Source: Kiloniella majae
GTDB taxonomy: Bacteria > Pseudomonadota > Alphaproteobacteria > Kiloniellales > Kiloniellaceae
Reading direction: 5' to 3'
Length of the DNA stretch: 64,000 nucleotides
NCBI RefSeq assembly: GCF_002118315.1
Contig: NZ_MTSZ01000011.1
Span: forward strand, 1-64,000
The notes below the pieces were generated by a model that ran no database searches, was not told the origin of the DNA, and saw only the letters and a list, made by a program, of their open reading frames with translations. This document shows, one piece after another, positions 56,512-64,000 of the stretch (positions are counted from its first letter, which is position 1; the number at the start of each line of letters is the position of its first letter). The position numbers and the translations under genes were made by a program.

Positions 56512-58362
56512 ATGAGTAAAGCTGAAACGCCTTTAGAACAATTTAAACGCGCGACATCATCCACAGTCAAAGCTATGGCAAAGAAAAGCGAACTCAGTGT
56601 CGTTTTCTCGGCGAATGGTCGTGGCTTGAACGGTGATGAACTCAGGCTCCCCATACCTGCGAAAGATTTACCAGTGGAGGATGTGCAGCGTATTCGCGGG
56701 CGGGCAGATTCAACATCGCTTCGCCTGCGCTATCACGATACAAAAACACATCAGAAGTTAAAACCGTCTGACAGCCAAGCCGCTGCTATCTTTGATTCAG
56801 TTGAACAGGCAAGATGTGAAGCCCTTGGCATGTCCCGTATGGAAGGCGTTGCTCAAAACCTTGAAGCCCTTCACGAAGATACCCTCGATCAGTTGGGATA
56901 CGGAAATGCTGTTACCTCAGATGATATTCCGTTGAACGAGGCTATGGCTGTTTTAGCCCGCGAAGCCCTTACCGGACGACGCCTAGAGAAAACATCTGCC
57001 AAAATTGCTGAGATCTGGCGCCCCAACCTCAGTCAGGAAATTTTCGAGACTCTGGATGGCCTAGGCGAGCATATCACAGACCAGGCACAGTTTGCGCGTG
57101 CTTTACAGAATTTACTCGGCCAATTGGACTTTGATGTCGAGGACAGCGAAGAATCTGAAACAGAAGAACAGGAAGATCAAGATCAGTTGGATGATACATC
57201 CGAAGATCAGGATCAACAGCAGACTTCAGAACAATCTGCGCCAATGGAAGCTGAAAGCAGCGATCAGGGCGATGCCGAAGGGGCACCTGATGACGGCGGT
57301 GAAAGTGACGGGCAACAGATGGACGGCCAAGGTCAGGAATCTGCGGGTTCACCTGATCAGCAGCCAGAGTTCGATCCTAACCACAACTTTTCTGCTGTCC
57401 ACGGCTATACATCTTTCACAACCCAGTTTGACGAAATTATCGAAGCACAGGATCTGTGTGAAGATGAAGAATTGTCACGGTTAAGAGAACTTCTGGATAA
57501 ACAGCTCTCTCATTTGCAGGGCGTCATATCCAAACTGGCAAACCGTCTACAGCGACGTTTAATGGCTCAGCAAACGCGGAACTGGGAATTTAATCTGGAA
57601 GAAGGCTTGCTTGATACAGCGCGTCTGACCCGCGTTGTGACAAACCCCTTACACTCACTCAGCTTCAAACAGGAAAGCGATACCGAGTTCAAAGATACGG
57701 TTGTAACGCTCTTGATTGATAATTCCGGCTCTATGCGCGGACGTCCGATTACAATTGCAGCCATGAGCGCAGATATACTTGCCAGAACTCTGGAACGTTG
57801 CGGAGTTAAAGTCGAAATATTGGGCTTTACCACAAAAATGTGGAAAGGTGGACAGTCCCGTGAACGCTGGATTGAACAAGGAAAGCCTGGAAGTCCTGGG
57901 CGCTTGAACGATCTTCGACATATCATCTATAAGAAGGCTGATGCCCCGATGCGTCGAGCCAGAAAAAATCTTGGCTTGATGCTGCGTGAAGGTATTTTGA
58001 AAGAAAACATTGATGGGGAAGCCTTGCTGTGGGCCCATAATCGTTTGCTCGCCAGAACAGAACACAGACGTATTCTCATGGTCATTTCTGACGGTGCCCC
58101 CGTTGACGATTCAACGCTGTCCGTAAACAGCGGCAGTTATCTGGAAGATCATTTACGCGAAGCCATTGACCTCATCGAAAAACGCTCCCCTGTTGAACTC
58201 CTCGCCATTGGTATTGGCCACGATGTTACCCGTTACTACAAACGTGCTGTCACGATTAGTGACGCTGAACAACTCGGTGGTATCATGATGGAAAAACTGG
58301 CAGAATTGTTTGCTGAAAGTCCAAGAGGAAACGACAACCCTTTGGAAAACATGAAACGCTAA
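56512..58362 (+). CDS. cobT: Cobaltochelatase subunit CobT
   Basis: Partner of CobS in the cobaltochelatase complex. The N-terminal helical part (1-205) is followed by a strongly acidic Glu/Asp/Gln low-complexity stretch (about 210-300) and a C-terminal VWA domain with the MIDAS motif LLIDNSGSM near residue 400, which binds Mg2+ and contacts CobN. The 616 residues fit the family. It is co-transcribed with cobS and ends at a rho-independent terminator. Confidence 0.96.
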   Translation: MSKAETPLEQFKRATSSTVKAMAKKSELSVVFSANGRGLNGDELRLPIPAKDLPVEDVQRIRGRADSTSLRLRYHDTKTHQKLKPSDSQAAAIFDSVEQARCEALGMSRMEGVAQNLEALHEDTLDQLGYGNAVTSDDIPLNEAMAVLAREALTGRRLEKTSAKIAEIWRPNLSQEIFETLDGLGEHITDQAQFARALQNLLGQLDFDVEDSEESETEEQEDQDQLDDTSEDQDQQQTSEQSAPMEAESSDQGDAEGAPDDGGESDGQQMDGQGQESAGSPDQQPEFDPNHNFSAVHGYTSFTTQFDEIIEAQDLCEDEELSRLRELLDKQLSHLQGVISKLANRLQRRLMAQQTRNWEFNLEEGLLDTARLTRVVTNPLHSLSFKQESDTEFKDTVVTLLIDNSGSMRGRPITIAAMSADILARTLERCGVKVEILGFTTKMWKGGQSRERWIEQGKPGSPGRLNDLRHIIYKKADAPMRRARKNLGLMLREGILKENIDGEALLWAHNRLLARTEHRRILMVISDGAPVDDSTLSVNSGSYLEDHLREAIDLIEKRSPVELLAIGIGHDVTRYYKRAVTISDAEQLGGIMMEKLAELFAESPRGNDNPLENMKR

Positions 58363-58394
58363 GCCTTTCATCACTCGCACAGATTAGTTTCTTT

Positions 58395-58434
58395 AACCCC
58401 GCAGCTTACATCAAGCTTGTGGGGTTATTTTTTT
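58395..58434 (+). terminator. Rho-independent terminator after cobT
   Basis: AACCCC (58395-58400) pairs with GGGGTT (58421-58426), with an inner AGCTT/AAGCT stem and a small internal loop, followed by seven T. Its T run touches the first Fur box of the heme operon. Confidence 0.85.
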
Positions 58435-58448
58435 AAGAATCATTCGCA
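58434..58448. promoter_or_regulatory. Fur box 1 of the heme-uptake promoter
   Basis: TAAGAATCATTCGCA is a 7-1-7 match to TGATAATnATTATCA, eight bases upstream of the -35 hexamer. It shares GCGAATGATT (inverted) with box 2. Confidence 0.7.
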
Positions 58449-58455
58449 AACACAC

Positions 58456-58484
58456 TTGACACTTATCAATCACAGAACTATTAG
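58456..58484 (+). promoter_or_regulatory. Sigma-70 promoter of the heme-uptake operon
   Basis: TTGACA (58456-58461), 17 bases, TATTAG (58479-58484). Transcription would begin near 58491, inside Fur box 2 and about 20 bases before the first hemP ATG. Confidence 0.8.
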
Positions 58485-58485
58485 T

Positions 58486-58500
58486 TGCGAATGATTTTCA
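58486..58500. promoter_or_regulatory. Fur box 2 of the heme-uptake promoter
   Basis: TGCGAATGATTTTCA overlaps the expected transcription start. Fourteen bases (GAATGATTTTCAGT, 58488 onward) recur in the Fur box upstream of the minus-strand small RNA at 5182-5196. Confidence 0.8.
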
Positions 58501-58512
58501 GTATCGGTTTTA

Positions 58513-58701
58513 ATGATAGTGCCTGACAACTTAAAAAATACGCAAGACTCCATGGATGATGCGAGCAATCGCTCTGGTCAAATGCCACGGGTTTCAGCAG
58601 AAACTTTGATGCAAAATACCAGAGAAATTGTCATTGAATACCAAGGTAGCGATTACCGTCTTCGCATTACCTCTAACAACAAACTGATACTTACAAAATA
58701 A
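58513..58701 (+). CDS. hemP: Hemin uptake protein HemP
   Basis: Small 62-residue protein of the HemP/HmuP family. The conserved end ETLMQNTREIVIEYQGSDYR followed by LRITSNNKLILTK matches the family, while the first 25 residues vary. HmuP in Bradyrhizobium and Burkholderia co-activates heme receptor transcription with Irr or Fur; others propose an accessory role in uptake. An ATG at 58552 is an alternative start, and neither has a strong ribosome-binding site. It is the first gene of the Fur-controlled operon. Confidence 0.88.
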   Translation: MIVPDNLKNTQDSMDDASNRSGQMPRVSAETLMQNTREIVIEYQGSDYRLRITSNNKLILTK

Positions 58702-58832
58702 TCTCGTCTCTCGGGTGCAAAGAGAGATCGCCAGCCAGCTCGCCACCTTGTCCAAATGACAAACAAAGCCAGCCAGCCAGCAATGTTACTTCAACATTCT
58801 CCGGTTTGGTTTTTTGATAAGGTGCATGATCC
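58702..58832 (+). other. hemP-receptor spacer with GCCA repeats
   Basis: The 131-base gap holds two clusters of the 4-base repeat AGCC (about 58730-58740 and 58766-58782). No terminator is obvious, so the operon probably continues. AAGG precedes the receptor GTG. Confidence 0.4.
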
Positions 58833-60884
58833 GTGCAATATATTTCTTACAAAGGGCTCTTGCTTGCAAGCGCGGCTCTGACTCTTCTATCTACGCCCCT
58901 AAAGGCTCAAGATAATATTCCTGCGAACAGTGACAATATGGAAACGACTGTCACGGATCAGCAGCCAGTATTTACCTTTGATACGATTTCTGTAACTGCT
59001 TCGCGGGATGAAAAACTTGCCATCGACAGCCCGGCCTCAATCTCAATTGTCACAGAAGAAGAGATTGAACGTCGCCAAGCTGAAACCGTGCACGACCTTC
59101 TTAAGGACTTGCCAAGTGTCGAATTAGAAGGCGGCACAAGAAATACCGTTATAAAACCATCGATACGTGGTCTAGGTGGGCAACGGGTTGTCACACGCAT
59201 CGATGGGGCTCGTCAAAATTTTAACTCTGGGCACAAAGGTGGTTTGTTTATTGATCCAGCTTTACTAAAACAGGTCGAAGTTCTTCGCGGACCAGCGTCA
59301 ACAATCCATGGAACAGGAGCCTTGGGGGGCGTTGTTGCCTTCAAAACAAAAAGTGCGGACGATTTTCTGGAAGCTGGCGAAAAATACGGCGCCCAAATTT
59401 CTACTGGCTTTAGTACAGTGGATAATGGCGTCCATGGCAACATAACAGGTTACGCTCGTCCACTAGAGAATATTGACCTCATGGCAAGCGTGACGCGGCG
59501 GAAAACCGACGACTATGATGCTGGCGATGGTAAAAAAAGAGCCTATACAGATGATGATTTGGTTTCGGGCCTTATCAAAGGTGGCATCGACATTGCGGAT
59601 TTCCATCGCTTAGGTCTTTCATACAGACTATATCGTGACGATCATAATCTTCCCGCCACACCAGATGGCTTAAGCACCTCTTCAATTGTCGAACGCGAAA
59701 GTAAAGAAGACAGCTTTGTTTTAGATTATAGCTACGACAATCCTGATAATCAGTGGTTTGATAGCTCTATTAAAGCTTATTACGACGTCACAGATATTGA
59801 TGAAGTTAGAATTTCAGATGGGCGCCACCAAGAACGAACCTTGGAAACATTGGGTTTAGAAGGTTTCAACACATCCCATCTAGACTTTCATGACAACGCT
59901 CAGTTAGCCGTAACTATTGGCGGAGAGATCTTCCACGACACGCAAGAGGGCGAAAGTAATGGCGCAGATATTGGCGGATATCCTGATGCTGAGCGAAACA
60001 TCTACGGTGTTTACCTAGATAATACGCTAACCCTTTTCGAAGATCTCGAACTAACGGCTGGTCTTAGGTATGACTCCTATTCTCTCGAAGCCGACGGACA
60101 ACAAGATTCAGAAGAGACATCAACCTCTCCCCGCTTTGCTGTCAGTTATCAAGTCTTGCCATTCTTGCAGCCATACGTGAGTTACGCAGAAGCTTTTAGA
60201 GCTCCCTCGTTAGGTGAAACCTACGCTTCAGGATTACACTTTCCTGGCGGCGGACCTATTCCAAATAACTTCTTTGTTGCAAACCCTAACTTAAAACCTG
60301 AAACGGCAAAAACATGGGAAGTTGGAGCGAACATTAAACATGACGGTCTTTTCCGTAGCGACGATGCACTACGGGCCAAAGTTTCATACTTTAGAAATAA
60401 CGTAGATGATTTTATCGAACTTGATGTTGATGTTGCTGGTGGAACCACAACAAGCAGCAATGTAACAAAAGCAAGAATACAAGGTTTCGAAGCCGAAATT
60501 CACTATGAAACACCAACCGTTTACGGGTCGCTTAGTGGCTCGAGAATTCGTGGTAAAAATTCGGATACTTCGGAACCGCTATCCGGTATTGCGGGAGATA
60601 AGGCAGCCTTAATGCTGGGATATCATTTCCAAGACATCGGCCTTGATCTTGGTGGCCGTGTTCTTGCTGTTCGCGACCAGGAGCGCGTGCCCAACGGAAG
60701 CGACGAGATAGACGGTTACGCCACGTTTGATGTCTTCAGTACCTGGGATGCCGATGATTATGTCCCCGGCCTAAAAATCAATGCCGGTATTGATAACATT
60801 CTCGATAAAAATTATCGACGCGGAGCCGCCGTTCTGGATGAACCCGGACGTAACTTCAAAGTTACAGCAAGCTTGAAATTCTAG
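58833..60884 (+). CDS. TonB-dependent heme/hemoglobin receptor
   Basis: Outer-membrane beta-barrel of 683 residues. A signal peptide (1-25, ending LKAQ) is followed by the TonB box DTISVTAS (50-57), a plug domain (about 60-170, EVLRGPASTIHGTGALGGVV) and the barrel. The heme-receptor signatures are the FRAP box (FRAPSLGETY, about 455) and NPNL box (NPNLKPETA, about 484), with a His between them in GLHFPGG. The start is a GTG. It ends in the expected aromatic Phe (KVTASLKF), the BAM signal. It belongs to the hemoglobin/transferrin receptor family (HmuR, BhuR). Confidence 0.93.
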   Translation: MQYISYKGLLLASAALTLLSTPLKAQDNIPANSDNMETTVTDQQPVFTFDTISVTASRDEKLAIDSPASISIVTEEEIERRQAETVHDLLKDLPSVELEGGTRNTVIKPSIRGLGGQRVVTRIDGARQNFNSGHKGGLFIDPALLKQVEVLRGPASTIHGTGALGGVVAFKTKSADDFLEAGEKYGAQISTGFSTVDNGVHGNITGYARPLENIDLMASVTRRKTDDYDAGDGKKRAYTDDDLVSGLIKGGIDIADFHRLGLSYRLYRDDHNLPATPDGLSTSSIVERESKEDSFVLDYSYDNPDNQWFDSSIKAYYDVTDIDEVRISDGRHQERTLETLGLEGFNTSHLDFHDNAQLAVTIGGEIFHDTQEGESNGADIGGYPDAERNIYGVYLDNTLTLFEDLELTAGLRYDSYSLEADGQQDSEETSTSPRFAVSYQVLPFLQPYVSYAEAFRAPSLGETYASGLHFPGGGPIPNNFFVANPNLKPETAKTWEVGANIKHDGLFRSDDALRAKVSYFRNNVDDFIELDVDVAGGTTTSSNVTKARIQGFEAEIHYETPTVYGSLSGSRIRGKNSDTSEPLSGIAGDKAALMLGYHFQDIGLDLGGRVLAVRDQERVPNGSDEIDGYATFDVFSTWDADDYVPGLKINAGIDNILDKNYRRGAAVLDEPGRNFKVTASLKF

Positions 60885-60892
60885 GGGGGGGG
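60884..60892 (+). repeat. Homopolymeric G9 tract serving as the tonB ribosome-binding site
   Basis: Nine G begin at the last base of the receptor stop codon and end four bases before the tonB ATG. The tract supplies the Shine-Dalgarno sequence. Such tracts are prone to slippage, which would alter spacing without changing either protein. Confidence 0.7.
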
Positions 60893-60896
60893 TGTC

Positions 60897-61964
60897 ATGC
60901 AGGGGATAGCAGTGATTAGGTGGACCATCAGTTGTACAGTTGCACTTGCCCTGCATCTGGGAGGACTGTTTTGGTCTGGACAGATCCTGCTCCCTGCTTC
61001 GGCAACGTCATCGAGGAATTTGGCGATAAACTCAAACGATCAACGCTCTGTTTCTTTGGCGACAGTTAGCTTTCAAAATCCTTCATCCTCTCCAATAGAA
61101 CAAAGAGCAACACTCCATCCCGCTATAGTTCCTGATACAAAGTTGGGCGTGCCAGTTACAAATAGCACTGAACAGCCACAACCGATTACAGAGATCGAAC
61201 GCCAACCCAAAACAATTTCCCCAGAAAAATCAGTTCTAACAGAACTTCTTCCGAAAACAGAGACACCTTCAGAAGAAAAGATTGCAGTGGACAACCCGCC
61301 CACACCGCCAAAAGTCGTACAGGTTAAAGCTGTTATTCCACCGAAACCAAAGCCCAAGCCCAAGGCTCCTTTGAAAGTTGCGGCACAGGGAACGCCCATA
61401 AAAACTTCTGGAAAACCGCATCTCCCGACAAAGCCTGATAACACACCCAAATCAAGTGTCCCGCCTGAAGTCACTAAAGCCCCTTTGCCAACGGCTCCTG
61501 TAATAACAAAACCAACGAAAAAACATACCAAGATACAACAGGCAAATATAGCAACAGCGGGTGAGGTGCAAAATAAGGCCAAGAGCCAATCCAGCTATTT
61601 GAACCGCCAAGGTCAAAACCAGGTAGGCCAGGGCCAAAAGCGATTGTCCAACAATCAAATCGCTTCGCTTACCTACAATGATTTGCCCCTGCTCACACAA
61701 CCGTCTTTTTCGCGCCCACCGCACCCGCCAGAGTATCCGCAACGGGCGAAGCGCAAGAAGTTGCAAGGCAACGTTGTGCTCAGAGCAAAAATAGATCGAA
61801 GCGGCATTGTTCAGGAAATTCATATTTGGCGCTCATCCGGACACCAATTACTTGATAAAGCAGCAAAAAAAGCCATGCGCGAATGGCGTTTCACCCCCGC
61901 GCGTCAAGGCGGCATTACGACCGCCTCATGGGTCGAGTTTCCCATTAATTTTTCTATCAGATAA
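60897..61964 (+). CDS. tonB: TonB family energy transducer
   Basis: Links the inner-membrane proton gradient to the receptor. A single N-terminal TM helix (about 9-30; its SxxxH-like histidine is in ALALHLGG) is followed by a Pro/Lys/Thr-rich periplasmic spacer (about 95-225; KPKPKPKAPLK) and a C-terminal TonB domain (about 265-355; YPQRAKRKKLQGNVVLRAKI, AMREWRFTPA). ExbB and ExbD are not in the window. It is dedicated to heme uptake by position, directly after the receptor stop. Confidence 0.92.
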   Translation: MQGIAVIRWTISCTVALALHLGGLFWSGQILLPASATSSRNLAINSNDQRSVSLATVSFQNPSSSPIEQRATLHPAIVPDTKLGVPVTNSTEQPQPITEIERQPKTISPEKSVLTELLPKTETPSEEKIAVDNPPTPPKVVQVKAVIPPKPKPKPKAPLKVAAQGTPIKTSGKPHLPTKPDNTPKSSVPPEVTKAPLPTAPVITKPTKKHTKIQQANIATAGEVQNKAKSQSSYLNRQGQNQVGQGQKRLSNNQIASLTYNDLPLLTQPSFSRPPHPPEYPQRAKRKKLQGNVVLRAKIDRSGIVQEIHIWRSSGHQLLDKAAKKAMREWRFTPARQGGITTASWVEFPINFSIR

Positions 61965-61990
61965 CAAATTACGAATTCAGGAGCATGATC

Positions 61991-63067
61991 ATGCACACCA
62001 CTCCATCCGTTAAATACAAAACACCATTAGAAGCATGGAAAGACCTAAACGCCGGAACAGCAAAAGGTTATGCCCGTGACATTGCCCGCGCGATGAATAT
62101 TACAGAGGGGCAACTTGTTGCTGCTGGTGTTGGTGATAACGTCATCCGTCTTGAAGCTAACTGGGGAGAGCTTATTCAAAAGCTCGGTTCCCTTGGCGAA
62201 GTAAAAATTATTACCCGTAATGAACATGCTGTTCATGAAAAGGTCGGTCTATTTGATAAAATCAGCGCAAAAGGTCCTATGGGCATTGTCCTTAACCGCG
62301 AGATTGACCTCAGATTGTTTTTAACAAAATGGGCGTTTGGCTTTGCGGTAACGACATCGACCAGCAGGGGAGAAAGAAAAAGCCTCCAATTCTTCGATCA
62401 TGAAGGTACAGCTATTCATAAAATTTATCTGACTGAGAGTTCGCATGACGATGCTTATGAAGCGCTTATTGATAGCTACACGGCAACAGAACAATCTTCA
62501 AAGCTTCAACTGGAAAACTACGACCTTCCCAGTATTCCCGCTGCAGATGACAGCATTGATCTTGAAGCTCTGAAAAGTGAATGGGCATCCCTCAAGGATG
62601 TGCACCAGTTCCATGGCCTTTTGAGAAAACATAATTGCGATCGTCACCAAAGCTTTAGGCTCATTGGCAAAGAGTTCGCAGAAAAACTTACTCCTGTTGC
62701 CTTAAAAGACGTGCTGGAACAATCCGTAGCCAACAACATTTCCATTATGGTTTTTGTTGGCAACAAGGGGTGCATACAAATCCACACCGGCCATATTGAG
62801 AAAGTTAAAGAGATGGGACCTTGGATCAATATTCTTGACCCCGGTTTTAATCTGCACCTTAGACAAGATCATATTGCAGAAATCTGGCTCGTCAGAAAAC
62901 CAACCAAGGACGGCATTATAACCACTCTCGAAATTTTCAATGACAAACAAGAAAGTTTCGCCCTGCTATGCGGAGAACGCGAAATGGGTCAGCCAGAAAA
63001 CACTGCCTGGCAAAATATGATCGAAAGTCTTGAACGCCACACAACAGTTTCAGCAGCAGCAGAATAG
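61991..63067 (+). CDS. hmuS: Hemin-degrading factor HmuS
   Basis: Cytoplasmic heme-binding or heme-degrading protein, 358 residues, made of two HemS-like repeats (about 10-170 and 180-345). ITRNEHAVHEKVG and GMGIVLNREIDLRLF-type blocks mark the first, and VFVGNKGCIQIHTGHIE with ILDPGFNLHLR the second. The ATG at 61991 has AGGAG at seven bases; an ATG two codons upstream is too close to it. Members (HemS, ChuS, PhuS) store heme, hand it to oxygenase, or open the ring themselves. Confidence 0.93.
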   Translation: MHTTPSVKYKTPLEAWKDLNAGTAKGYARDIARAMNITEGQLVAAGVGDNVIRLEANWGELIQKLGSLGEVKIITRNEHAVHEKVGLFDKISAKGPMGIVLNREIDLRLFLTKWAFGFAVTTSTSRGERKSLQFFDHEGTAIHKIYLTESSHDDAYEALIDSYTATEQSSKLQLENYDLPSIPAADDSIDLEALKSEWASLKDVHQFHGLLRKHNCDRHQSFRLIGKEFAEKLTPVALKDVLEQSVANNISIMVFVGNKGCIQIHTGHIEKVKEMGPWINILDPGFNLHLRQDHIAEIWLVRKPTKDGIITTLEIFNDKQESFALLCGEREMGQPENTAWQNMIESLERHTTVSAAAE

Positions 63068-63086
63068 TTGGTAGAAAATAGCAAAA

Positions 63087-63986
63087 ATGGATAAAGATAC
63101 CCCCATGTCCTTTAACCCTGCGTACCTACCAAGGTCTTATAAAACGATAGTGGCATTCCTGATTTGTCTCCTGATCGTTATGATCAGCACTCAGACAAAG
63201 GCAGATGCGAACCGGATTATTACACTTGGCGGTCCGGTAACCGAAATTGTCTATGCTCTCGAAGCGGGAGACAAAATTGTCGCAACAGATACAACAAGCA
63301 AGTATCCAGCCGAAGTTCTCACCCTGCCCAAAGTAGGGTATATGCGACAACTCTCAGCCGAAGGCCTTTTGAGCCTGAAGCCTGACTTGATCCTTGCTTT
63401 GGAAGGGTCCGGCCCTTCACATGTATTGGAAACCATTCAGGCCGCCGGCATCAAAGTTGTCGAAATACCGGAACTGATCAACACCGCATCGATTGTTACA
63501 GGCATTGATCTGATAGCTGCTCAAACCAATAAACAATTCCTTGGTAAATCACTCAGCACAACTATATCAACGCAACTTCAGAAACAATATACGCAGGTCA
63601 AAGATCTACCGGAAAAACCCTCTGTTCTTTTCCTCCTCAATACAGGACATGGTGGTCCCATGACTGCAGGGGGAAACACCGCCATTGATACAATCATCAC
63701 CTATGCCGGTGCAAAAAACATCGCTGCTGATCTACAGAGTTTCAAACCATTGGCCAGCGAGTACATTCTTGGCAACAACCCCGATTATATTCTAATGTCA
63801 AAGAGATCTCTCGACATTGGCGGTGGTGTTGAATCTCTCCTGAAAGATCCTCTTCTGGGAAAGCTGTCTGCAGTAAAGAATGGCCGCATCGTCACACTGG
63901 ATGGCACGCTTCTTTTTGGGCTGGGACCAAGAACCATAGATGCTGTAGAGGCCCTGTCTTCCCAGATCAACAAACAAAAGCTGTGA
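63087..63986 (+). CDS. hmuT: Hemin ABC transporter periplasmic binding protein HmuT
   Basis: Class III binding protein of 299 residues delivering heme to the HmuUV permease. The signal peptide is long (about 1-40, TIVAFLICLLIVMISTQTKA). Fold blocks are RIITLGGPVTEIVYALEAGD, VGYMRQLSAEGLLSLKPDLI, and FLLNTGHGGPMTAGGNTAID. The axial Tyr of ShuT-like proteins may be the one in VGYMRQL. A second Met at residue 7 (63105) would give a more usual signal length. The stop is directly followed by the next start codon. Confidence 0.93.
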   Translation: MDKDTPMSFNPAYLPRSYKTIVAFLICLLIVMISTQTKADANRIITLGGPVTEIVYALEAGDKIVATDTTSKYPAEVLTLPKVGYMRQLSAEGLLSLKPDLILALEGSGPSHVLETIQAAGIKVVEIPELINTASIVTGIDLIAAQTNKQFLGKSLSTTISTQLQKQYTQVKDLPEKPSVLFLLNTGHGGPMTAGGNTAIDTIITYAGAKNIAADLQSFKPLASEYILGNNPDYILMSKRSLDIGGGVESLLKDPLLGKLSAVKNGRIVTLDGTLLFGLGPRTIDAVEALSSQINKQKL

Positions 63987-64000
63987 ATGAACAATGGCCC
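63987..64000 (+). CDS. Start of the next gene, probably the hemin permease hmuU (cut by the window end)
   Basis: An ATG follows the hmuT stop without a gap and reads MNNG before the window ends. In hmuSTUV operons the permease gene hmuU comes next. Only four codons are visible, so identity rests on gene order alone. Confidence 0.45.

Noticed and set aside
61073-61582. 169-codon minus-strand frame antisense to tonB
   Set aside because: Gly/Val/Phe-rich product that mirrors the Pro/Lys/Thr repeat of the TonB spacer, so it is a composition artefact.
1-64000. tRNA genes, CRISPR arrays, IS elements
   Set aside because: Intergenic regions were scanned for cloverleaf TTC-loop text, spaced direct repeats and transposase motifs; none were found by eye.

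Overview
The window comes from an alphaproteobacterium of moderate GC content, most like the Rhodospirillales/Kiloniellales-type marine lineages. The signs are family-level: a cobS/cobT cobaltochelatase pair beside bolA and a J-domain gene, DUF4167, DUF1178, an NDUFAF5-like methyltransferase beside comF, a stand-alone UbiG, a malyl-CoA lyase, and the run rodZ-like - ispG - hisS - prfA - prmC - DUF4167 - clpB. Unusually for this class, that run carries a glutamyl-tRNA reductase (C5 heme pathway) directly before prfA. No tRNA, CRISPR array, IS element or prophage was seen. The left edge looks like the 5' leader of an rRNA operon running off the window.

Layout. 1-331: leader and strong promoter of a leftward stable-RNA (probably rRNA) operon. 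558-2045: M23 envelope peptidase, convergent with clpB across a bidirectional terminator. 4743-5364: a 620-base gap holding a probable Fur-repressed small RNA on the minus strand, then a MOSC protein. 6191-18263: a long minus-strand housekeeping block (lysC, ptsP, rodZ-like, ispG, hisS, hemA, prfA, prmC, DUF4167). 18516-24341: ubiG, DUF1178, two methyltransferases, a nitrilase-fold hydrolase, grxC, comF, an RHH protein and a MutT. 24394-31028: argJ, two parvulin-type PPIases, secA.

31137-37379 is a small catabolic cluster: a ThDP enzyme, an acyl-CoA-dehydrogenase-fold protein with the active-site signature of 3-sulfinopropionyl-CoA desulfinase, a divergent LysR regulator, and a molybdopterin oxidoreductase without a Tat signal. 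37459-42733: accA, malyl-CoA lyase, xerD, a secreted protein of unknown function and a 46-residue membrane peptide translationally coupled to it. 42886-50059 is a self-contained sugar module (ROK repressor, CUT2-type ABC importer, GH3 hexosaminidase, SDR) with a perfect palindromic operator. 50217-53866: aroK, aroB, a CNNM/CorC protein and a DUF2889 protein. 53903-58362: RHH paralog, bolA, J-domain protein, cobS, cobT.

58434-64000 is a heme-uptake operon: a promoter framed by two Fur boxes, then hemP, an outer-membrane heme receptor, tonB (its ribosome-binding site is a run of nine G), hmuS, hmuT and the first codons of the permease gene. The Fur box at the hemP promoter shares 14 consecutive bases with the one upstream of the putative small RNA at 5.1 kb, which suggests that both belong to one iron regulon.
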